A stretch of 64,000 nt of DNA from Lactarius indigo. Taxonomy: Eukaryota > Basidiomycota > Agaricomycetes > Russulales > Russulaceae. The notes below the pieces were generated by a model that did no database searches, had not been told where the DNA came from, and was given only the letters and a program-made list of their open reading frames with translations. The stretch lies in assembly GCA_025766275.1 (NCBI GenBank), contig JAFKAC010000077.1, positions 62,001 through 126,000 of the forward strand, given 5' to 3'. Positions 32,658-43,678 of the stretch are shown here, one piece after another. Position numbers and translations under genes: made by a program. Numbering within the stretch: position 1 is the first letter of the stretch; every line of letters begins with the position of its first letter.

Positions 32658-33235
32658 TGTTACGCCCTAGCAGGGGCGTGGGTTCTGAAGGTTTCTAATC
32701 ACACAAGTATCAAGCGAAGACCTCTGTTGTCTTATTGCTATGAAATACAAGTGACAAAAGTGTGGCACAGGGTGCAGCACTACTCTGTAATATAGGACTC
32801 CTCGTCCGAAGTGTCTGACACTTCTCTACACTTGATCTTGCTAGTGCACAGAGTATAACAGGTGTGACGCGTTGATGTAGTTCAACTGCAAAGACTTCGA
32901 AGTGTCCTTGTTAGGGACTGAGGTAGGGGATGCACAAGAGGAGGAGAATGAGGTGAGGTCACACCAAAGTACGGAGGCAAGGTTGCTAGATTGCAAACGA
33001 AGCCAAGTCTGGCTTCCTACGGTCTATGGTACAGGTTTATATAGGACAGGGTTCCAAACAACATGAACACAAGTCCATACAATATCAAAGAGACTAAACG
33101 GAGTAAGCAGAAGTTCGGATCAAAGAAACAGCGCCACTAGTAGCAGTAGCTCCTTTGGTAACAAGGTATGGTACAGAAAGGGAAGGCAGGGTGGAGACAT
33201 ACTGTGGCTTAGGTCTGAAGCGTCGGATCATAACA
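32658..33235 (-). repeat. 5' LTR of gypsy 1
   Basis: 578 bp, same ends as 25289-25866. Followed by TSD GCTGT at 33236. Confidence 0.93.
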
Positions 33236-33240
33236 GCTGT

Positions 33241-33476
33241 TCCCATGCGCACAAAACCCGTTAATGTGACCATTGTGAGTTCTGATGAGGCTGAGGATCT
33301 GCAGGGATCTTGTCGATCTTGTCGACAATGTCTAAGTATCATTGACGATTCCGCCTCGGAACTGGAAACTGGGCCACCGGATCCAGTAAGTCCCTCATGG
33401 CTCTATTCCTGTTTCCGTACTCACAGTGTACTACAGCACGCATGTGGCCCTTGCAAGGCTGCAAACCATAAATGCA
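33241..33476 (+). pseudogene. Gene 3 second copy, middle part
   Basis: End of exon 3 (to 33385), an intron, and the first part of exon 4 from 33437 with the first C-x2-C-x6-C of the Zn2Cys6 cluster. Cut at 33476 by a solo copia LTR that splits the zinc cluster. Confidence 0.85.
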
Positions 33477-34080
33477 TGATGAACAGCAAGATGGAACCTA
33501 TACTCACAGTGGGACAAAGTACTGTGGTGAGATAGAGATAGCAACTGGTAAGCAGCAGAGGGGAAGTCTTGCAAGTGAAGCAGAAGTAAAGTCTGGCACA
33601 CAGAGCAGTGAGGAACTGATAATACAATTGAAGGGGTAAGACATACCTGGCACACAGAGCAGTGAGGAACTGATGTGGACCAGGAGCGTACAAGCCTACT
33701 ACTTATACTATACAGGGGAGTGACACTACTACTAGGGAAGTAACATAGAGTCACACAATACAAGAGACGTTGTTCTACATGTGGGACAAAGGAGTGTGTT
33801 AATGGAGAACAAGGAGCGCAAAACGAAGAGAGTCCAGACTAAGATGATATCATAGTGACATCACAATAAAGACAATGCTAGAAAGAGAACAAAGAAAGGA
33901 GTACAATGGAGAGTCCGGAGTAGTCCATATGATGTCATTGTACAGTGATGTCATAGGAGTCCTAGATTGTACAGATCAAACCAAATCTAATCTAAAGTGG
34001 TCCTAATTAATCTACAGCAGTCCATATCTGTAAGTCCGGTCCGTTAGAGCCGCTAAGTGCGCAAGGGTCACTTATCAACA
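33477..34080 (-). repeat. Solo copia LTR within the gene 3 zinc-cluster exon
   Basis: 604 bp, TGATGAACAGCAAGATGG to CACTTATCAACA, TSD ATGCA (33472-33476 and 34081-34085). It is related to but clearly different from the copia 1 and copia 2 LTRs, so a third subfamily. Confidence 0.9.
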
Positions 34081-34085
34081 ATGCA

Positions 34086-34761
34086 AGCCACAACCCGCCG
34101 GGAGGAAGGGCACAGCATGCAGGTGGTGTACGAAGCGGAGGCACAAGTGTGTCCCCCGCCCTCAGTGGGTGGCGACAGGGAAGGAGGACAGGAAAGGGAA
34201 GAAAAAACAATCACTCGGTGCGTTCCCATTTGTCTGATATCATTGTATTATGCTAACGGACCCACAGACAAAGTCGTGCAGAGGTTGGACGACATGTGCA
34301 ACACTCAAGAGGCCCACATTGCGGCCATGCGCGACTTCGTGCACAATACGGACGTCATCCTACGTGCCCTGTGTACCCAAGGACCAGGTAATGTTAATAT
34401 GTCGACCCTACGCCTCCAGACGCCTGCTGTTCCGCTTTTCACGGAACCTGGACCTTCCACACCCAGCATGTCCTCTGTTGCCAGTGGGACCAGTGGCGCC
34501 CCCTCAACAGTTTCCAGCATGGGGCTTGGTCGTATGATGATCAGCGATGCGGGTGTCGCTGGCCCTTCTGAAGTCCCACCCGACCACCCACAGGCTCCAG
34601 GTACATCGTAACTCGCATTCACATTTCCCGGATGCGTATTCATATGTTCCACCTTCCTAGCATCTCGCCAGAGTCTCCAGAATCGCTCAAGTCGTGCGGG
34701 GACCTCTAGTGGAGCACAGTCGAGGGTCGGGTCGCGCCAATCGTCTCGCGGACGTACCTAG
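34086..34761 (+). pseudogene. Gene 3 second copy, 3' part
   Basis: Second half of the Zn2Cys6 cluster, exon 5 and exon 6 to the TAG at 34759-34761, matching copy A. Exon 5 has a 9-bp in-frame insertion (GGGACCAGT-type) relative to copy A. Confidence 0.85.
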
Positions 34762-34859
34762 ATGCTGGAATATCATATAATGCTTGTCTTATCTACTTTT
34801 GTCTTGTATTACCCCATCTATAGTATGTTATATATCTTCAAGGCTCTGATGCTCACATC

Positions 34860-35460
34860 TGTATGCATATTATGTTGCTTATACATGTCGCAGGTAATGT
34901 CCAGGACGTTTCCGAAGTGTTCCAAGCATGGGACATATGCAATATATATATGAGGATCACGAGCACGTCACGGGATACCGGTGCATGTATCCGGGAGTCA
35001 CGGGTGTGTCACAGGACGTTTCCGGCATGGTTTCCGTCAAAGGTTTCCGGTATGCTCACAACAGTATCGTCCTGGAATTCATATGCATAATATATCACTT
35101 CTGTGTGTCGCGGGTGACATATGGGACGTTTCCGAAGCTTTCCAAGCATTGCACATATGGATTACGCATGTGGGGATCACGAGCACATCATGGAATACTG
35201 TCGCATGTCACAGGATGTTTCCGGCAAGGTTTCCAGGATCAATATGGGATAGTCCTGAAACAATCTGCCCATGCCCCATATTGGGTACATACACAGGAGT
35301 CACAGGTGCACTGTAAGAGGTTCCTATAGCCTTCCTAACATGCTCCATACACGCTCCATACAATGGATGCATACACAGATCATTGGCATATGCAGGTCAT
35401 GGGCACATCACGAGCAAGATCATGGAACGTCTTGAAACATTCTGGAAATGCAGAACTTCT
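34860..35460. repeat. Diverged ~190-bp direct repeats, second copy
   Basis: Equivalent to 5045-5640, with a 12-bp deletion near 35045 and many substitutions. The rest of the gap to gene 4 (35461-35747) shows nothing coding. Confidence 0.55.
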
Positions 35461-35747
35461 CTGTGTGGGGGTTCGGACTATTCAAGCAGTGACACACATT
35501 CTGTATCTGTTGCATGCAGGAAACATGTGAGTAGGCCATGGTCACATGTTTTGGAATATGGACTGGCATGTGTAGTATGATTGGAATGACAGACAGTGTC
35601 CTGGTTGGAGGGGTATGAGCTGCGTTGTCACATCTCTAATCATTATCTACCTAGACAGTAGGTTGTAGCATGGATTTGCTTAAGTACCACATGTATAGTA
35701 TTATGTCCATCCACCCCCCTATTACCTCACCCCACATCTAACCTCGC

Positions 35748-36272
35748 ATGTCTGACATCCAGAAGGCATCAAAAGAGAAGGATATTGATATGTCCATAAA
35801 TGATGTCCATCTTACCTTTACCAGGACCTATACTGGGGTTTCCAATCCAGAAGATGATGCTTCATCTGGTCTGGAATCCTTTGATGAAGATGATATGTAT
35901 GGATCGGACAATGGAGATGACATCACTTGCAATATTCCCGACACAGATGAAGAATCACAGGAACTTGAACATTCCTTGGATAGGGTATGTCCTCCACCCC
36001 ACTCCTGACTTTCGGAGATCTCATGTGTTACCCAGCTCAATGAGCTCATTAATGCTTCCCAGAGTCTGTGTGTTGACCTTGAGAACATCTATATTCTGGC
36101 AGTGGAATTGTACAATATTTGGAACAGGGGAGATGTGTCTGAGCATGATTCCCAGCAGAGTTCAGATGCCTTGTCTGTCCTGCATAGGTCAGATATACTA
36201 GAGGTGGAGGCACATGGTATGGATATCGAAGCGGAAGTAGAAGGAGCCTCCACTGGCAGATTTAGTAAATAA
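35748..36272 (+). CDS. Gene 4, small acidic cargo protein (second copy)
   Basis: Same structure as 5943-6467. A TGA at 36006-36008 looks like a nonsense change, but it lies inside the 51-bp GTATGT...CCAG segment (35985-36035) that is probably an intron. If that is spliced, the 157-aa protein is intact. The 161-bp stretch to 36433 leads to the gypsy 2 insertion and has no gene. Confidence 0.5.
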
Positions 36273-36433
36273 TGATATGCAGGATGCAATGGCCCACATC
36301 TGATAATCCAGTATGCATTGTTCGGATATTGTAGAACTCCGGATGGCCTAGAATACCATGGAACCGCTGATTTGTATGATCCCTGATGTACACTCTACAA
36401 GGGCACATCTGTAGAATATTCCACAACTCATTT

Positions 36434-37208
36434 TGTCACGGACGCTCTATTTTTGCCTTATTTTTCCATATTTTTATGGAATTATTCGGTGGAGATACGA
36501 GCCTCCAACGTTGTGTTCAACATCCAAGTCCTTATCATTAGATATGATAAGATGGTTAGTCACGTGATGCCAACATGTGCACCCACATGCACGTGACCCT
36601 GGGATAGTAACTTCCTTGTTAGGAGTTACCTCTTTATGTCACTTTCCTCATTAGTATAGTAGTTTCTCATTGGACGATAAGCAGGGAAGATTCTAGATAG
36701 TTCTAGACTACGTTGTCATAGGGTTGTGACTCATAGATAAGGACACGTCATCGTTCCGTCAGCGTTAATGACTGTGCATCAGTCAGCACAATAAGATAAC
36801 GCTATTATTAGACACGACGCGTCAGCGTCTGACTCATTACTATTACACTCACCTTTAGTAACAAGGTTCTGTAGTAATTCGAACTCAGCCGCAGCATAGT
36901 ATATAAACCCTCATGTAGCGTCCTGAGTGGAACCAACTTGTCCTCTTGGTTCTCCACTCAGGTGCGTATTCTCTTGTACTTCCCTTACCTCTCCAATGTT
37001 AACTTGTCCTCTTGGTTCTCCACTCAGCGTGCCACTGTGTGATCATCTTGCCTTTGACCTTGAATAAAGGTCTCACGTGTGCATACACTCCGCAGTGACT
37101 GTACGTTCGGCGCGTGACTTGTCTCTGTGCTAGGCTTGGGTGTGCTCCCAGTTCAGTTCGCTAACCTTCACCTTGGTCTAGTTGTAAGCGATAAGTCATA
37201 CCGCTACA
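36434..37208 (+). repeat. 5' LTR of gypsy 2
   Basis: 775 bp, TGTCACGGACGCTCTATTTT to AAGTCATACCGCTACA. It contains a TATATAAACC box (about 36899) and an internal direct repeat TAACTTGTCCTCTTGGTTCTCCACTCAG-like (near 36945 and 37005; only the first bases are quoted as equal). Confidence 0.92.
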
Positions 37209-38330
37209 TTAGGACAAGTTCTTCCTTCACACGCCCCTTCTTCTTACCGGCGTTTCCTACTTTCCTTTCTAGGTGGTTGACGACCACAAGTCCCTTGTGT
37301 CACACACCTCACTCTTTGCCTGTGGACCTTCGTACGCAGAATCTGCGCTATCTTGGTACAACTCTATTGTCCGTAAAATCGGCATAGATTGTGCTTGCCT
37401 ATAAGCGTTCTATCTGGTCATCAGTAGAACGTTTGGGTACTGCTTGCAGAACTGGTCACCACGCCAGATAAGCTGCAAGTGGAAGAGAAGCCTGCCAGGC
37501 CTAGCCTGCGACAGCTGTACGCGAAGTAAACAGAAAAGTTTGAGAGCGCTTCGGCGTGAGAGGCAGCCAATAGGTCGAGGAGACTGCGGCAGACAGCCTT
37601 GTGTTCTTGCACAAACCCATTACCCCATTCCAGAGTGTTCCGTTATCGCCGCAGCCTCGCGCAGTGTGAAACTATCACTGTGTATTGGTCTTGCTTGATT
37701 GGACTCTCCAATCACCTTCGACTTAGCGTTTTGCGGTCGTCGTAACACGTCGTCACATATTACCACCTCCCCTTTCTTTCAAACTGCCTCGCATATTTGC
37801 GAACGTCTGTCAGCGTCTTCGACGTCTCTTCAGGAGAAGACAGGAAACAGCCCTTCCTGTCCCAGCGCCCCCATCACCCCCACGTTCATACTTCACTCCA
37901 AATTTAGCCTCTGCTTCGGCATCGCTACACGTTCAGGGAGCAGGTCAAACGTCCTCTGACCCTATCCCTTCACCTCGATTTGCATCCCCAACTCCGACAG
38001 TAGCTTCGGAGCACTCTTATCACTCGGCGCACTCCTCCTCCAACGAGACACTCGTTGACGACCCCCAAGCACCCCCTGTAGTTCATCAGCAAGAAGTCTT
38101 TGCTGGTGAAGAAGTCCATTACAGGTTCTCTTTAGAAGGCGAACCTCAGAACGACGCGGAAGCATACGTCCGCGCTATCTACTATGATAGAGATTTCCGT
38201 TTCGCCCTTCTAGAACTTCACGGAGCATTCGGCCTTGTTGCCGGCACCCCTTTCACCGTCCCTCAGCTGATCGCCTTCGCGGCAGCTCTAGTTCCCGAAC
38301 TTCCTCCTCCCCCGTCCGTCCACTCTCACA
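37209..38330 (+). other. Gypsy 2 leader with an ATG-less open frame
   Basis: About 1.1 kb between LTR and gag. From 37731 to 38419 one frame (the pol frame) is open for about 229 codons with no ATG; its end has protein-like composition (AYVRAIYYDRDFRFALLELH, PFTVPQLIAFAAALVPELP) and overlaps the start of the gag frame. Several stops lie upstream of 37731. It could be a spliced exon, a lost upstream ORF, or chance. Confidence 0.45.
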
Positions 38331-39782
38331 ATAGCTCCCAAAGGGAAACAGAGAGCAGCGCAAGCTCAAGCTCAGTACCCCACAGGAGTAACGTCCAAGT
38401 ACAGAACAATCCTCTCTAAAGAAGAAAAAGAGTGGATCAAGAACTTCGACAACTGGGACGACTTCGACAAAGACGAACAGCTTCGCCTCATCGAAGACAG
38501 ACGGGAGTCGATTAAAAAGTACGAGGAAAGAAAGAGACAAGACGAGTTAGATAAGATGTCAGCCGCCGCCGCCGCTCCACCTACCCCCACAGCTCCTGCT
38601 CCGCCCCCAACTCTCAACGACTGCTTGCGCCTAATAAGCGATTTAGGCCAAGTAGTCGGTATATTAACACAAAAAGTCACGGACTTGACCGCGCAGGTTT
38701 CAGCAACCGTGGCCAAGCCCAGCACCAAACACAAGGAAGTAGTGGCCCGTCCCAAAGCCTGGGATGGGAAAGGCAACTCTACAGATGCCCGTCACTTCCT
38801 TGCAGCCTTCCATAATTGGGCAGGCTCACAGCAGGACGCTATGAACACCTGGGACCCGGCCCAGGGCATGTACTTCCGGGCAGAAGACCGCTGGATTATG
38901 GCGGTTCTTAACCTTATGGAAGGGGAAGCCAAGTCATGGGCTCTCCCCTACCTCGAACAACTTCAGTCAAACAATATTCCGTTCGGTAGCTCTTGGGACG
39001 AATTCGTCAAAGAGTTTAACCGACGGTTCTCGCCCCTCGACACTACAGAAACAGCGAGGGAGCAGCTGAAGAAGACAAAACAGGGTCGCGGATCGGTTGC
39101 AGAGTACCGGTCCGTGTTCGAACAATACTCTGGACAGACTGGATGGTCAAAAGCAGACCTCCGCACCCGCTTCTACGACGGTCTTTCGGACCACGTAAAA
39201 GATGCCTTAGCCTTGACGGACAAGGCCCATGTCGATTTCGACGACCTCAAGCAAGTCTCACAATCGTTGGATCAACGACTGAGACAGAGGGACTCGGAAA
39301 AGAAGGGCGGTTCGTCCAGCCAGTCAATCTTGCCTGCAGGCAAGCCGTCCGATCCAGACGCGATGCAAGTCGACGCATCACGTCAGCAGGGATCCGGCAC
39401 GAGCAAGCCCGCATCCGGCAGAAAGACAAGGCAGGATTACCAAAAACACATGCAAGGCAAGTGTTACGGGTGTGGTTCTAAGGACCACTCAAAGAAGGAC
39501 GGAAATCACGAACGCGACGTGTGCCACCATTGTCAAAAGGTCGGACATAGGGCACCCGTCTGCATGCTCAAATTCATGGGGAAACCCGCCAAAGCGAAAG
39601 CTGCGGCCAGTAGCAAGGAGACCCCCTCTCAACCTTCTTCCAGTCAGTCGGCGGCTTCCACCGCCCAATCAAGCACTCCTGCACCGCCCAAAGCCAATAC
39701 GTCCCAGGCAGACGTGGCAAAGTTATTGGCGGCGCTCACAGCCCAACAAGAGCAAATCAACGCTCTTAAGGCGGCTTTTTAG
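38331..39782 (+). CDS. Gypsy 2 gag
   Basis: The first ATG in frame is 38556 (MSAAAAAPPTP, 408 aa), but the frame is open and protein-like further upstream (KEEKEWIKNFDNWDDFDKDE) back to APKGKQRAAQAQ, preceded by ATA at 38331, possibly a mutated ATG. Contents: a capsid-like region (RPKAWDGKGNSTDARHFLAA, GSSWDEFVKEFNRRFSPLD) and two zinc-knuckle-like motifs (CYGCGSKDHSKKDGNH, CHHCQKVGHRAPVC). It ends GCT TTT TAG; pol is open in the -1 frame across this stop, so a shift at the T5 run would fuse them. Confidence 0.85.
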   Translation: MAPKGKQRAAQAQAQYPTGVTSKYRTILSKEEKEWIKNFDNWDDFDKDEQLRLIEDRRESIKKYEERKRQDELDKMSAAAAAPPTPTAPAPPPTLNDCLRLISDLGQVVGILTQKVTDLTAQVSATVAKPSTKHKEVVARPKAWDGKGNSTDARHFLAAFHNWAGSQQDAMNTWDPAQGMYFRAEDRWIMAVLNLMEGEAKSWALPYLEQLQSNNIPFGSSWDEFVKEFNRRFSPLDTTETAREQLKKTKQGRGSVAEYRSVFEQYSGQTGWSKADLRTRFYDGLSDHVKDALALTDKAHVDFDDLKQVSQSLDQRLRQRDSEKKGGSSSQSILPAGKPSDPDAMQVDASRQQGSGTSKPASGRKTRQDYQKHMQGKCYGCGSKDHSKKDGNHERDVCHHCQKVGHRAPVCMLKFMGKPAKAKAAASSKETPSQPSSSQSAASTAQSSTPAPPKANTSQADVAKLLAALTAQQEQINALKAAF

Positions 39783-42700
39783 ATCCAGGGGTAGTCATAG
39801 CTGCGGACTCCCCCTGTAAAACAGATACGGTTGACTCGGCCTCGTGTAGTTGTAAGATATGCCTACGATCTCGCCTCGTTTTGGACTCGGACCAATCTGT
39901 AATTCCTACGTACCACTTTGTTTCTGCCTGTCATGTTGATAGTAGTGATGTCTCAGCTTCCTGTTCTGATTCTACATCTACATCTGCCTCGGAGATGAAC
40001 AATAGTATTAGTGTTCCGATTGCTCCACAAATTGTAGCAGCGCCGCAAGTGATGATTTCTGATGCAGCGCTTTCTTCATGTATTATTCCCGAAACAAAAG
40101 ATAGCAGATCTCATTTTCATATTTCTGTTGAATTACAAGGACGTCATCGTACTGTAAAAGTAGCAGCCATGGTAGATTCCGGAGCCACTTCGTTGTTCCT
40201 GGATAAGAAGTACGCTGACTGCCACAAGATGTTACAAGTTCTGCTGGAGCATCCCATCACTCTTTATAATATCGATGGAACGCTCAATGAAGCCGGCAGT
40301 ATCACCCATAAAGTAACACTCGTCCTCAAAGTTGGTCCTAGTGCAGAAAAGTTCGACTTCATGGTCACTTCACTAGGCCCAGAACGAGTCATATTGGGAC
40401 TGCCCTGGCTAAGGCATCGGAACCCACACATAAACTGGCAGGAAGGCACAATGCGTCTCAACTCCAGCGCTGAAATAGCCGCACCGGAGATAGAGATAGA
40501 GGTGACGCGCATTATGGCGAACCGTATGGAACGCCGCCGTCTCCTTGCGGAGAAAGTGTTGGACACGGTCTCTGACGAAGTTTTCTGTTTGGCTGGTTTC
40601 ACGTACTCTCAGCAGATTGCCGAGAAAGCGATAACCTCCAAACCTAAGAAAACTTTCGAAGAGATGGTCCCTGAACACTATCGTGACTTCGCAAAAGTCT
40701 TCTCTGAGGAAGAATCCCAGAGACTCCCTGAGCATCAGCCATGGGACCACGCCATAGACCTAGAACCAGATGCAGTTAAACACTGGAAGGTCAAAACGTA
40801 CCCCATGTCACCCAGCGAGCAAGTGGAACTGGATAAATTCTTGGATGAACATATAGGGAAAGGATATTTAGTGCCATCTAAGTCACCCATGGCATCCCCC
40901 GTGTTCTTCATCAAGAAAAAAGACGGCAAGCTCCGTCTGGTCCAAGACTATCGGCGTCTTAACAAAATAACCATTAAGAACCGATATCCACTTCCACTCG
41001 CTGCCGATATTATCAATAGGCTTAAGGGAGCCCAATACTTCACAAAATTCGACGTTCGATGGGGATATCATAATATCCGTATCAAAGAAGGCGACGAATG
41101 GAAGGGTGCTATCGTCACCAATAGGGGTCTATACGAGCCTAAAGTCATGTACTTCGGCATGACTAATAGCCCCGCCACCTTCCAAGCCTTAATGAATGCC
41201 GTCTTTGCTGATCTTATCGCACAAGGAGAGGTAGCCGTATATATGGATGATATTCTCATCTATAGCAATAACCTTAAACACCATCGCAAGATAGTACGCG
41301 AGGTGTTAACACGATTAGAGCAATACGACCTCTATCTCAAGCCTGAGAAGTGCGATTTCGAGAAGCAAAAAATGGAGTATCTTGGGATGATTATCCGTCC
41401 CGGAGAAGTGCAGATGGACCCTGGCAAGGTCTCTGCAGTAAAGGAGTAGCCTACCCCGACTACGCTCAAAGAAGTTAGAGCATTCATCGGGTTCGCCAAT
41501 TTCTATAGAAGGTTCATTAAGGACTTCGCGGCTATTGCCCGACCCCTTCATGACCTCACTAAGAAAGACACTCCTTGGATATGGCAGTCTGAACAGCAGA
41601 AAGCCTTTGACCTGTTGAAGGAACGTTTCGTACAAGAACCTATTCTTAAGGTTTACGATCCGAACCTTCCAACTAGAGTCGAGGTTGACGCTTCTGGATT
41701 TGCTACTGGCGGTATTTTAACTCAGAAATACCCGGACGGTCTCTGGCACCCCATTGCGTATCGCTCACAATCTATGAGCAAAGAAGAACGCAATTACGAG
41801 ATTTACGACAGAGAAATGCTCGGCTTAATCCGCGCTTTAGAGGATTGGAGACATTTCCTCGAAGGTATCTCCTTTGAAGTGATCACCGACCATAAGAATA
41901 TGGAATGGTGGGCAACCATGAAAGACTTAAATAGGCGCCAAGCTAGATGGGCCTTATTCTTAAGTCGGTTCGCCTTCAAAATCACTTATAAGAAGGGAGA
42001 ATCCATGCAAGCCGATGCATTAAGTCGTTTCTCACGAGACCAAGTCCGAGACTCTGAAGATAACCGCCAGGTCCAGGTGTTAAAACCTGAGCACTTCCTC
42101 GCTGCCGCTAAAATGCACTTCGTCCCCGAAATAGACTCTCTAGGGAGTTGCATTAAGCTCGCATCTATCAGAGAAGCTGAAGTTATAGAGGGTCTTAAAA
42201 GCATTTCTAAGACCGCTCCTAAAGCTCTCACAGATGGCGTCTTAATGTGGGAAGAAGAAGACGGTTTCATTTACCACCGGGGTAAACTATATGTCCCGAA
42301 CGATCGCACCCTTCGTAGGGACGTGGTAAAATCTTGCCACGATTCGGTCACTACAGGACACCCTGGAAAAAATGGAACTATAGAGCTAGTCAGTCGCTAC
42401 TATTGGTGGCCACGCATGGCAGGCTTCATAGCCTCATATGTAGAAGGATGTGATCGATGCCAACGCTATCGCAAAGATCTACACCCTAAAGCAACCATTC
42501 AGCCGCAAGAAGTTCCTGAGGGACCATGGCAGATAGTTGGGATCGATCTAATCGGTCCACTGCCCATGTCACGTGGAAAAGATATGATCTTAAACGTTGT
42601 AGATCATTATACCAAACAGATTCATCTGTTCCCCGTGACTTCTCAGATTACGGCTGATGGGGTAGCATCCATCTACTTTGAGCAAGTCTTCCCCCTGCAT

Positions 42701-43666
42701 GGGATCCCTCATAAAGTTATAAGCGATCGAGGACCCCAATTCGCAGCGCGAAGCATGCGTGCTCTTTATAAGCGACTGGGAATAGACGCAGGTCTAACTA
42801 CAGCCTATCACCCTCAAGCTAATGGACAGGTTGAGTGCAAAAATCAAGAAGTTGAAATATATCTGCGCATGTTCATTAGCAAGAGACAGGATGATTGGGC
42901 AGACCTGCTTCCTACAGCGGAATTCGTAGTCAATAGTAGACTCAACTCAGCTACGGGTCATACACCCTTTGAGCTACTATATGGCTTCACGCCTGACTTC
43001 ACTATTCCTGCTGGCAGACCCACGGGTATTCCACTGCTCGACAAGCGCCTTCAGCACTTAGTTTCCGCTCGCAAGGATGCAGAGGTGGCTCTACGCCTAA
43101 GTAAAAGGCGAATGCAGACAGACGTTGAACAAAGGACTAAACCATACTCCTTTAACGTCGGGGATAAAGTCTGGTTGCAAGCTAAGCAGATAAAGATACA
43201 TCAGCAGTCGTCCAAACTGGGACCAAAGCAACTTGGCCCATTTGAAGTCACTAAAGTTATAAGTGACGTCGACTATAAGCTCGCACTACCCCCTGCATTA
43301 CGGATCCATGATGTATTTCATGTAGACCGTCTCTCTCCTTATAAAGGAAACGAAGTCAACAGGCTCACGCCTCCACCACCCGATCCAGTAACAGTCGAGG
43401 GAGAAGAAGAGTATGAAGTCGACCACATAAGAGATTCTAAACTCTTCGGTCGTACTCTTAAATACCTCGTCTGTTGGAAAGGATACGGTGAGGGTGAGGA
43501 CACTTGGGAACTGGCTAAGAATCTGGCACACGCCCCTGATGCGGTTAAGGAATTCCATTCCTCAAACCCGGGTGCGCCTAGAAAAATAGCGGCTCTTATT
43601 TACGCGTCCTTACCTTGGCAAGCTCATCATGTGGATACATTGGCCAACGCGGACGTCGACCCTTAA
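39782..43666 (+). pseudogene. Gypsy 2 pol polyprotein with one premature stop
   Basis: The frame is open from the gag stop. Domains: protease (VDSGATSLFLD), RT (VYMDDILIYSNN), RNase H (VDASGFATGGIL, ITDHKNMEWW), integrase (HHCC finger ...GHPGKNGTI...CDRCQRY; catalytic D in GIDLIGP, D in VISDRGPQF, E in GQVECKNQ) and chromodomain (YEVDHIRDSK...WKGYGEGEDTWELAKNL). A TAG at 41447-41449 replaces what is normally Trp in the VKEWPTP motif (TGG to TAG), splitting an otherwise open frame. It ends soon after the chromodomain, the normal length, unlike gypsy 1. Confidence 0.9.
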
Positions 43667-43678
43667 GGAGGGGGGTGA

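Larger units (their letters stand above)
25289..33235 (-). mobile_element. Ty3/gypsy chromovirus-type retrotransposon 1
   Basis: 7947 bp, two 578-bp LTRs, TSD GCTGT (25284-25288 and 33236-33240). Gag and pol are both open on the minus strand, so it may be autonomous. LTRs differ at about three positions by eye. A purine-rich tract (GAGAGGGGCTCA on the minus strand) precedes the 3' LTR. The usual TGG-type primer site next to the 5' LTR is not obvious. Confidence 0.93.
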
